Under the pieces are notes generated by a model, which saw only the letters and a list, made by a program, of their open reading frames with translations, was not told the DNA's origin and searched no databases. From NCBI GenBank assembly GCA_013823505.1, contig PNMH01000136.1:1-7350 (forward strand): DNA of 7,350 bases, in the 5' to 3' direction. Source of the stretch: Polaromonas sp. Lineage in GTDB: Bacteria; Pseudomonadota; Gammaproteobacteria; Burkholderiales; Burkholderiaceae. The translations under genes were made by a program, and so were the position numbers. The first letter of the stretch is position 1; every line of letters begins with the position of its first letter. Of the stretch, positions 1-5,631 are shown piece by piece.

Positions 1-619
1 CATTCACACGCAGCAACAGGCGCAACGACAATTTGCCCTCCAGCGGGAATTCATCGCGGGTCACGATCCAGGGGCCGAGTCCGGTGGTCTGGTCGCCGCT
101 CTTGGCGGCGAACAGGTCCATCCCCACACCGGGCGGTCCGCTGCGCTGCAGATCACGCGAACTCACGTCGTTGCCCACGGTATACCCCAACACACTGGCG
201 ATCGGGTCCTGGCGATTGACCACATCACCAATCACCGCCACCAGCTCCACTTCGTGGTCCAGCTCCTGGGTCAAGTGCGGGTAACGCAGCGCGTCATTGG
301 CGCCGATGAGTGCGCCGTAGGCCTTCAGGAAGGCAATGGGCTGGCCGTGGCTCTTGATGCCGAAATCGGCGGCGAGGTGCTTGGCGTAGTTGGCGCCCGC
401 CACCACCACTCGGTTGGTCTTCTCGATCGGCGGCAGAAGCCTCACCGAACTCATGGGCAACACGGCCCCGGTGAACCGCAGTGCGGCCTCGCCCTCACCG
501 CGCGTGACCGCAGGCCCCCAGTCGGGCACGCCGCCCTCGATCGGGCGAAGTTCCCCTTGTTCGGTGTTCACCAGCGCCCAGAACGGTGCGCCGCCATCGG
601 TGCAGCGGGCGAGTTTCAT
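1..619 (-). CDS. Fumarylacetoacetate hydrolase (FAH) family protein, partial at its C-terminus
   Basis: The first 206 codons are present; the C-terminal part lies beyond the left edge. The family hydrolyses C-C bonds in acylpyruvate-type compounds or decarboxylates/hydrates 2-oxo acids, using a divalent metal. Visible landmarks are GANYAKH at residues 75-81, the acidic metal motif LDHEVEL at 120-126 (E123 and E125 as likely ligands), GNDVSSRDLQ at 149-158 (D151 as likely third ligand) and AKS at 172-174 before LGPWIVT, where the family has a conserved Lys. The order and spacing match the FAH fold, with residues 1-65 as the usual variable N-terminal part. The ATG (617-619) overlaps the upstream amidohydrolase stop as ATGA and has no clear Shine-Dalgarno sequence, so translational coupling is likely. 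The precise substrate is unknown. Family assignment is firm; a role after the amidohydrolase in one pathway is inferred from the overlap. Confidence 0.9.
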   Translation of the reverse strand, partial: MKLARCTDGGAPFWALVNTEQGELRPIEGGVPDWGPAVTRGEGEAALRFTGAVLPMSSVRLLPPIEKTNRVVVAGANYAKHLAADFGIKSHGQPIAFLKAYGALIGANDALRYPHLTQELDHEVELVAVIGDVVNRQDPIASVLGYTVGNDVSSRDLQRSGPPGVGMDLFAAKSGDQTTGLGPWIVTRDEFPLEGKLSLRLLLRVN

Positions 620-1692
620 GCGACGGCTTTGACGGCGGGTTTGCCCAGCTTGGCCGGATCGAGATGCAGCAGTTCACACGCGTTTTTCCAGCGGATTTTC
701 TGCAGATCGTCGTCCGACAAACGCAGGCCATCGGTCAGGTCGTGACGAACGGCGTCACTGCCGCCAAAGTTGCTGCCGTACAGCACGCGGTCGGCACCGA
801 TGATGTCGACCAGGGCTTGGCGCATCGGCACTTCGTGCAGCTCCACGTCAAACCAGAAATTCTTCAGGTACTCCTCGACCGGCTTCTTGTTGAACTTCAC
901 ATCCAGATTGCGGTTGGTCTGGGCCAGACGACCGAGCTGGTAGGGGATGTAGCCGCCACCGTGGGTGATGTAGACCTTCAGATCGGGAAAACGATCCAGC
1001 ACACCACCGTTGATCAGGTACCAGAAAAACCGCGTTTCGTCGTAGTTCATGCCCACGATGGCCGTGGTCTCGTACTTGTCGTGGTCGGCCTGCATGCCCC
1101 AGGTGACCGACTGGTTGTAGCCGTGGATGAAGATCGGCAGATCCAGATCGCACATCGTCTTCCAGACCACATCGAGTTGCGGCGAATCGGCTTCCAGCCC
1201 GCCGAAGTTGGCACCACCGGCCACCAGACCCTTGGCTCCCAGCTCCGTGCAGGCGCGGCGAATTTCCTTCGCGGCATCGTGAGGGGCATTCAGCGGCGCA
1301 TGGGCCCAGAACATCAGGCGGTCTGGTGCTGCCGAGCAGTAGTCGGCCAGGATGTCGTTGACTTTGGTGGCAAAACGGACCGAGAACTCGGGGTCGGCCC
1401 AGTACATGTAGCAGTGCGACGGCACCGACAGCACCTGAGCGTTCTGTCCCGCAGCGTCCATGCCGTTCAGGCGGTTCTTCGGATCGGCCCAACGGGCCAT
1501 GTATTCCTCGACGCTCGGGCCGTTGCCGGCGCGCACAGCCGCCTTGCGCTCGGGCGAGCCCAGGCGCAGCACCCAGTGGCCGACGCGAAGCTTGACGTCA
1601 CCATCCGGGTGGCGTTCGAAGAACGGCCCCCAGAACGGGTGCTGGTTGTAGTACCCAGGTAGCGGGGCGTGGGCGTGCAGGTCGATCAGCAT
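616..1692 (-). CDS. Amidohydrolase-2 (ACMSD-like) family metal-dependent hydrolase/decarboxylase
   Basis: This 358-residue cytoplasmic TIM-barrel protein belongs to the amidohydrolase-2 family (Pfam PF04909; relatives include ACMSD and LigW-type decarboxylases). Visible signatures are the metal motif DLHAH at 4-8 (H6, H8), FIH at 188-190 (H190, probable metal ligand), and THGGGYIPYQLGRL at 243-256 with H244 as the probable catalytic His. GGVLDRFPDLK at 229-239 is also typical. The position where relatives have the metal-binding Asp in GSD reads YGSN (N308), with an Asp five residues on (D313). The start at 1692 puts the HxH motif at the very N-terminus, as usual, and is preceded by AAAGAGA four bases upstream. 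A longer TTG start at 1731 lacks such a site. It is first in a two-gene unit with the FAH-family gene. Decarboxylation or hydrolysis of a ring-derived acid is plausible; the substrate is not known. Confidence 0.9.
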   Translation of the reverse strand: MLIDLHAHAPLPGYYNQHPFWGPFFERHPDGDVKLRVGHWVLRLGSPERKAAVRAGNGPSVEEYMARWADPKNRLNGMDAAGQNAQVLSVPSHCYMYWADPEFSVRFATKVNDILADYCSAAPDRLMFWAHAPLNAPHDAAKEIRRACTELGAKGLVAGGANFGGLEADSPQLDVVWKTMCDLDLPIFIHGYNQSVTWGMQADHDKYETTAIVGMNYDETRFFWYLINGGVLDRFPDLKVYITHGGGYIPYQLGRLAQTNRNLDVKFNKKPVEEYLKNFWFDVELHEVPMRQALVDIIGADRVLYGSNFGGSDAVRHDLTDGLRLSDDDLQKIRWKNACELLHLDPAKLGKPAVKAVA

Positions 1693-1790
1693 GGTGTCTC
1701 TTTCAGGTTCAGGCATGGCCGAGGTGGCCAAAACCAGGTTGTCTCGTGTGTCGGTGAAGCTGCGGCCACTGCCGAACTTTCGACAAAGGT

Positions 1791-1804
1791 TTGCGCTGCA
1801 TCAA
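1791..1804 (+). promoter_or_regulatory. Candidate FNR/Anr-type box
   Basis: TTGCGCTGCATCAA matches the FNR/Anr consensus TTGAT-N4-ATCAA at 8 of 10 defined positions, including both outer TTG and CAA triplets. An extended -10 like element, TGCGATTCT, lies at 1824-1832. A start site about seven bases after it (near 1839) would put the box centre at -41.5, the standard class II activator position for FNR. The downstream gene encodes a universal-stress/hemerythrin protein, a type often under oxygen control. The match is short and the -10 hexamer is weak, so this is a suggestion only. Confidence 0.4.
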
Positions 1805-1808
1805 CGAT

Positions 1809-1838
1809 ATATTAATCAGAAAATGCGATTCTGTTCAA
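1809..1838 (-). promoter_or_regulatory. Candidate promoter for the amidohydrolase-FAH unit
   Basis: Read on the minus strand, TTGAAC (1838-1833) and TAATAT (1814-1809) are separated by 18 bases, each matching the sigma-70 hexamers at 4 of 6 positions. This is the most AT-rich part of the intergenic region. The predicted start near 1802 would fall within the FNR-like box, so that box could repress this direction while activating the other. Visual match only. Confidence 0.3.
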
Positions 1839-1860
1839 GTTATCGAAAACACTGACTTGA
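1835..1860. repeat. Inverted repeat in the amidohydrolase/USP intergenic region
   Basis: Perfect 6-bp arms TCAAGT (1835-1840) and ACTTGA (1855-1860) flank a 14-bp spacer. It overlaps the candidate -35 element of the amidohydrolase promoter and would lie in the 5' leader of the USP-hemerythrin mRNA. The centre-to-centre arm distance of 20 bp is about two helical turns, which suits a dimeric regulator, but no regulator is identified. Confidence 0.35.
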
Positions 1861-1902
1861 TGACACGCCCTGTTTTGGGCACCCTGCAGACTGGTCCCAC
1901 AT

Positions 1903-1906
1903 GGAG
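1903..1906 (+). promoter_or_regulatory. Ribosome binding site deciding the USP-hemerythrin start
   Basis: GGAG sits seven bases before the ATG at 1914. It selects this start over the open frame that continues upstream to 1791, which has no such site and would add 41 residues not typical of a UspA N-terminus. Confidence 0.7.
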
Positions 1907-1913
1907 ATTTCTG

Positions 1914-2960
1914 ATGTACAAGAACCTGCTTGTCGCCTTGGACGACACCCCTCTGGGGATGACTACCGTGACCCGCGCGGTCGAATTCGCGCGTGCTCTG
2001 GACGCCCGAATCACCTTCTTTCACGCCGCGCCAGACCTGACGGCAACCGGTGAAGGCGCCATGTTGTACTCACTGGACGAACGGGCATTTGCCGACGAGA
2101 GCAACATGCCTCGGCATGCGGTGCTGCTCAAGGCAGCCACCGCAGCAAAGATCGGCGGTGTTGTTTGCACGACCGATGCAAGCGTCAGCGACCATCCGGC
2201 TCAGGCCATTCTCGATGCGGCTCATCGACATGCCTGCGACCTGCTGTTTGTGAGCTCGCACGGCCGCTTGCCAGGTTTGCGGGGTTGGCTGCACGGCAGT
2301 GTGACCCATCGGCTGCTACAGATCGCCGACCTGCCTGTGCATGTGGCCAGCATCGAGTCGAATGACCAGGAAGCGGACGCCAACCGCGCGCTCGCCATCG
2401 TGGCTGGAGAGCATCGATCCATCGCTTCGGTGCTGGGCGGACTTCAGCAACTGGACCGTGCAGGTCGGGCCAATGGCAAGGCGCCAGACGTGGCGCTGAT
2501 GCACCAGATGGTCCAGTACCTGCGCCAGTTTCCAGCGAAATTGCACCACCCCAAAGAGGAGACTTTCATTTTTCGCTTGCTCCGACAACACACGGACGAG
2601 TACAACGCCGTGCTGGACGAACTCGAACGGCAGCACACCTTGGAAAACGCGTTGATCGATGTATTGTCCGACGCCCTGTTCCGCCAGGAAAATGGTCAGG
2701 CAGACGCACCGACTGCGATCAACTCAGCCGTCCAGCGCCTCAGTGGAGCGATCTGGGAACACATGTCTCTGGAGGAGACCGTCATTTTTCCGGCAGCGCG
2801 CCGACACCTCACCCACGCCGAATGGTCAACGGTCTACCAAGCCTTTTCAGCACATCAGGATCCGCTGCTCACCCACTCCTACGAGATGCCGATGAACCAG
2901 TTGTTCGCACGCATTGCCACCGTTCTGCAGCAGGGCACATCCAAGCCATCCACCGGTTGA
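1914..2960 (+). CDS. Universal stress protein (UspA) - hemerythrin HHE fusion protein
   Basis: This 348-residue soluble protein has two domains. Residues 1-147 are a UspA domain: it opens with MYKNLLVALDD, typical of the family, and has the ATP-binding glycine pattern in SSHGRLPGLRGWLHGSV (114-130) followed by LPVHVAS. Residues about 159-322 form a hemerythrin-like four-helix bundle with likely di-iron ligands H167, H211 or H212 with E215/E216, H241, and H283 with E287/E288; both HxxxE motifs run into an IF pair, as is usual. Hemerythrin domains bind O2 or NO or sense oxygen and iron; UspA domains bind ATP and act in stress or energy limitation. A combined role as an oxygen- or redox-linked stress protein is inferred. 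It diverges from the amidohydrolase pair and converges with the TetR gene, 22 bp apart. It may be under FNR-type control and need not belong to the catabolic pathway. Confidence 0.9.
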   Translation: MYKNLLVALDDTPLGMTTVTRAVEFARALDARITFFHAAPDLTATGEGAMLYSLDERAFADESNMPRHAVLLKAATAAKIGGVVCTTDASVSDHPAQAILDAAHRHACDLLFVSSHGRLPGLRGWLHGSVTHRLLQIADLPVHVASIESNDQEADANRALAIVAGEHRSIASVLGGLQQLDRAGRANGKAPDVALMHQMVQYLRQFPAKLHHPKEETFIFRLLRQHTDEYNAVLDELERQHTLENALIDVLSDALFRQENGQADAPTAINSAVQRLSGAIWEHMSLEETVIFPAARRHLTHAEWSTVYQAFSAHQDPLLTHSYEMPMNQLFARIATVLQQGTSKPSTG

Positions 2961-2982
2961 CGGGGTACGCCGCCTGCCCGGG

Positions 2983-3843
2983 TCAGCGCCTTGCGCGCGA
3001 GGACGTTCCACCAGCCATCAGCGACTCCACCATCCGCCCGATGCGCCGGGGCAGCGCCTTGCGATCGGTGTCACCCGGCACCAGTTGCTCACTCAGCACA
3101 TAGCGGATCAGCAGTTCGCACACCAGCTCCCGGTCAAGCTTGACGCCGAGACGCGCCTCCCAGGCGTCAAAGACCACGGCCAGGACGTCCTGAAATCGAA
3201 CGACCGAGTCGTGGAAGATGCGCCGGAAGAACCCCAGGGCGTACTCCGGTGCCACCACCAGCAGCCGCCGCGCACGACCATGTTCGAGGTAGTAGTCGAG
3301 GTAGCGAATCAGCGCGGCAAAGCGCTCATCGGGATCTTGGTAAGACTCCACGGCTTCGGCCAGTGCCACGTGAAACCGCTCACGCTTGTGGCGCGAGAAG
3401 GCATCCAGCAGTTCATCCTGCGACGCAAAGTAGCGATAGAACGTTCCGCGAGAGACATTCGCCGCTCGACAGACATCGAGAATCGAGATCCGTTCGGCGC
3501 CGGATTCCAACACGATGTTCTCGGTGGCTGCCAGGATGTTCGCGATCGTTATCTCAGAGCGCCGATTGCTGCGCGAACGCTTCACGGCCACCGGCGTGGA
3601 GGCCACCGGGCTCTTGTTTGCCACGGCGACAGGTGCCACGGTTTTTTTCTTCGCGACCATCGTCTTCACAGGCAACGAAACGGCGCTGCTCACCACCTTG
3701 AGGCGGGACGATTTGCCATTGGGCTTGGCTTGCGCATCCACCTGCGCAACAGCTGATGCTGGTAGTCGCTTGCTTTTGGGCTTGTCATCGGCATCCGGAG
3801 CGACCGAGACCCGTTTGTTCGTGCTCTTGAGACTCATATCCAT
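2983..3843 (-). CDS. TetR/AcrR-family transcriptional regulator with a long basic N-terminal tail
   Basis: In this 286-residue protein the DNA-binding domain spans about residues 97-145. Its helix-turn-helix reads ISILDVCRAANVSRGTFYRYF (119-139), where SRGTFYRYF is the TetR recognition helix signature, followed by SQDELLDAF. Residues about 150-280 form the helical ligand-binding and dimerisation region. Residues 1-96 are unusual: low in complexity, rich in Lys, Ala, Val, Ser and Pro, with almost no aromatic residues, and likely disordered. TetR proteins normally have 190-230 residues. The start is uncertain: ATGs at 3843 and 3837 have only a weak AGAAAG upstream, and an internal ATG at 3660 (residue 62) would give 225 residues with a shorter tail. 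The gene diverges from the acyl-CoA ligase across 139 bp, so repression of that gene and of itself, relieved by an acyl-CoA or acid ligand, is the natural inference. Confidence 0.9.
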   Translation of the reverse strand: MDMSLKSTNKRVSVAPDADDKPKSKRLPASAVAQVDAQAKPNGKSSRLKVVSSAVSLPVKTMVAKKKTVAPVAVANKSPVASTPVAVKRSRSNRRSEITIANILAATENIVLESGAERISILDVCRAANVSRGTFYRYFASQDELLDAFSRHKRERFHVALAEAVESYQDPDERFAALIRYLDYYLEHGRARRLLVVAPEYALGFFRRIFHDSVVRFQDVLAVVFDAWEARLGVKLDRELVCELLIRYVLSEQLVPGDTDRKALPRRIGRMVESLMAGGTSSRARR

Positions 3844-3920
3844 ACTTTCTGAAGGTCGAAGGGAGATTTTGCAGCCAGCACATTCAAGGGTTTACCATCA
3901 CACCCCAAGAATGAGTCTGT

Positions 3921-3948
3921 ATATAGAATATTCATCTGAATATAGAAT
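3921..3948. promoter_or_regulatory. Candidate TetR operator/promoter between the regulator and the ligase
   Basis: A 16-bp inverted repeat, ATATTC-ATCT-GAATAT (3928-3943), is overlapped by two direct copies of ATATAGAAT (3921-3929 and 3940-3948), 19 bp apart. Each copy contains TATAGA, a possible -10 hexamer for the ligase, which starts 35-60 bases downstream. The block is a sharp AT-rich island. A palindrome over the promoter between a TetR gene and its divergent neighbour is where an autoregulatory operator is expected. No good -35 element was found (TGTATA at 3918-3923 matches 3 of 6). Confidence 0.5.
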
Positions 3949-3971
3949 TTTTATGCCTTGCGGCACCGCTT

Positions 3972-3975
3972 GGAG
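3972..3975 (+). promoter_or_regulatory. Ribosome binding site deciding the ligase start
   Basis: GGAG is seven bases before the ATG at 3983. The open frame extends further 5' through the operator region and antisense to the TetR gene. Upstream ATGs such as 3952 lack such a site, so 3983 is preferred. Confidence 0.7.
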
Positions 3976-3982
3976 TTTTCAC

Positions 3983-5614
3983 ATGGCAGGCATCGGCAAC
4001 CCCGACTCGTGGTCTCTTGGTCAACAGGATACGGTCATCGCAGCGCTTGAACGCGCGGTAGCTAAACACCCCGACCGGGTTCTGCTCGATTTTTCGGGTG
4101 AGTTTCACACTTACAGGGATGTTGACCGCCAATCGACCCGTCTGGCCCATGCGCTGGCTGCGCTGGGTGTGCAGCCGGGGCAAACTGTGGTGACGATGCT
4201 CGACAACAACATCGACGCGGTGCTCTGCTGGTTCGCCATCAACAAGCTCTGCGCCGTCAGCGTTCCGATCAACACAGCGCTCAAGGGCGAATTCCTGCGC
4301 CACCAGATTGCCGATGCCGGGGCGGCCTTGGTGGTTTGCGAAGCCACCTATGCCGAACGCATTGCGGCCGTGTCTGATGGACTGCCGGACGTGAAGCAGG
4401 TATTGACCCGGGGCGAGCCTGGTGATGGACGATGCGGCAGCCTGCCAATGGCATCGCTCAACGAGCACCGTGGCCACGACGAGAGCGCGTTTGAGCGCAA
4501 ACCCAACCCCTGGGAACTCGCTTGCCTGATCTACACCTCGGGCACCACCGGGCCGTCCAAGGGCTGCATGATCAGCTACAACTACATGTGCAACTTGGCG
4601 CGCCTCCAGCTGCGCGCCGGTCCGGCCAACGAACACGACGTCACGATCACGCCGCTGCCGCTGTTCCACATGAACGCCATGTGTGTGGGTGTGCTGGCGT
4701 CGATTTTGGTCGGTGCCCGCGTCGCCTTCGTCCCACGCTTTTCGGTGTCGAATTTCTGGCCCGAGGTGGAACGCAGCGGGGCGACCATTGCCTCCATCTT
4801 GGGCAGCATGGGTGCCATGCTGGCCAACGCGCCCGACACCGACGCGGGACAACGCTGCAAGGGGCAGATCCACACGGTGCGCGGCAACCCGTTCACCGAA
4901 GAAGTCAAAACCATTTGGCGCGAGCGCTTTGGCGCCAAACAGGTGGGCGGCAACGGCTACGGGCTCACGGAGGCGGCGGTGATCACCTCGCTGGCCGGGG
5001 GCGAATACGCAGCGCCCGGCTCGTCGGGCACGCGCATTCCCGACTTCGACGTCCGCATCGTGGACGACCTCGACCGCGAAGTACCGGCCGGAACCTCGGG
5101 CGAAATCGTGGTGCGCCCGTTGCGCCCCGACATCATGTTCATGGGCTACTGGCGCCGGCCCGAAGACACGCTGAAGATCATGCGCAACCTCTGGTTGCAC
5201 ACCGGGGACATTGGCAAGTTCGACGAACAGGGCTTTTTCTACTTCGTGGACCGGAAGAAAGACTACCTGCGCCGGCGCGGCGAGAACATCTCCAGTTTCG
5301 AGATGGAGGCGGCGTTTGCGCGTCATCCCGCCCTTGCTGAAGTCGCTGTACACGCCGTGCCGTCCGACAAAGGCGAGGACGACGTCAAGGTGACTGCCAT
5401 GTTGCGTCCCGCCATGACGCTGAGTCCCGAGGACCTGTTCCGATGGGCCATTGACGCAGTGCCTTATTACGCGTTGCCGCGCTACATCGAATTCCGCGAC
5501 AACCTCCCCAAAAACCCCCAGGGGCGGGTCCTCAAGTACGAGCTGCGCGACCAGGGTTGCACGCCGACCACCTGGGATCAGGAGACCAGCGGCATCCAGG
5601 TCAAGAAGCGCTGA
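3983..5614 (+). CDS. ATP-dependent acyl-CoA ligase (AMP-binding, CaiC/FadD-like)
   Basis: This 543-residue cytoplasmic member of the ANL adenylating superfamily would activate a carboxylic acid to its acyl-CoA through an acyl-AMP. Motifs in order: phosphate loop YTSGTTGPSKG (184-194), PLFHMNAM (226-233), YGLTE (326-330), the ATP ribose-binding Asp in LHTGDIG (405-411), and the hinge region FVDRKKDYLRRRGENIS (421-437). HTGDIG followed by GFFYFVDRKK and RRGENISSFEME recalls carnitine/crotonobetaine-CoA ligase (CaiC) relatives. The A10 motif reads LPKNPQGRVLKYELR (508-522): the usual catalytic Lys after Gly is R515, while K518 lies three residues on. Length is normal. It diverges from the TetR gene, its likely regulator, and converges with the SDR gene, 17 bp apart. 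The substrate is unknown; the setting favours an aromatic, alicyclic or branched acid rather than carnitine. Confidence 0.92.
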   Translation: MAGIGNPDSWSLGQQDTVIAALERAVAKHPDRVLLDFSGEFHTYRDVDRQSTRLAHALAALGVQPGQTVVTMLDNNIDAVLCWFAINKLCAVSVPINTALKGEFLRHQIADAGAALVVCEATYAERIAAVSDGLPDVKQVLTRGEPGDGRCGSLPMASLNEHRGHDESAFERKPNPWELACLIYTSGTTGPSKGCMISYNYMCNLARLQLRAGPANEHDVTITPLPLFHMNAMCVGVLASILVGARVAFVPRFSVSNFWPEVERSGATIASILGSMGAMLANAPDTDAGQRCKGQIHTVRGNPFTEEVKTIWRERFGAKQVGGNGYGLTEAAVITSLAGGEYAAPGSSGTRIPDFDVRIVDDLDREVPAGTSGEIVVRPLRPDIMFMGYWRRPEDTLKIMRNLWLHTGDIGKFDEQGFFYFVDRKKDYLRRRGENISSFEMEAAFARHPALAEVAVHAVPSDKGEDDVKVTAMLRPAMTLSPEDLFRWAIDAVPYYALPRYIEFRDNLPKNPQGRVLKYELRDQGCTPTTWDQETSGIQVKKR

Positions 5615-5623
5615 ATCCAGCGC
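5608..5623. terminator. Hairpin at the ligase/SDR convergent junction
   Basis: GCGCTG-AATC-CAGCGC is a perfect 6-bp stem with a 4-base loop, overlapping the ligase stop (5612-5614). On the minus strand the stem is followed by TTCTTG, a weak T-rich tract, so it could end SDR transcripts. On the plus strand no T tract follows. It may work as a bidirectional 3'-end structure. Confidence 0.4.
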
Positions 5624-5631
5624 CGCGTCCA

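Noticed and set aside
586..1662. Plus-strand open frame (358 codons) opposite the amidohydrolase
   Set aside because: Low-complexity translation without motifs; the minus strand carries a complete amidohydrolase.
2955..3000. Possible terminator at the USP-hemerythrin/TetR convergent junction
   Set aside because: Only a broken TGAC/GTCA pairing with mismatched GC runs and a long loop was found, with no T tract; too weak to call.
3642..3648. A7 run on the coding strand of the TetR gene, a possible slippery site or frameshift
   Set aside because: It encodes the Lys cluster AAG AAA AAA in the tail, and the frame is intact on both sides. No stem or alternative frame product was seen to support programmed slippage.
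2914..3756. Plus-strand open frame opposite the TetR gene
   Set aside because: The translation is His/Arg/Pro-rich with no domain, and the minus strand encodes a clear TetR helix-turn-helix.
3515..3982. N-terminal extension of the acyl-CoA ligase by 156 codons
   Set aside because: It would run antisense through the TetR gene and across the AT-rich operator. A good ribosome binding site precedes the ATG at 3983, and the resulting length is normal.
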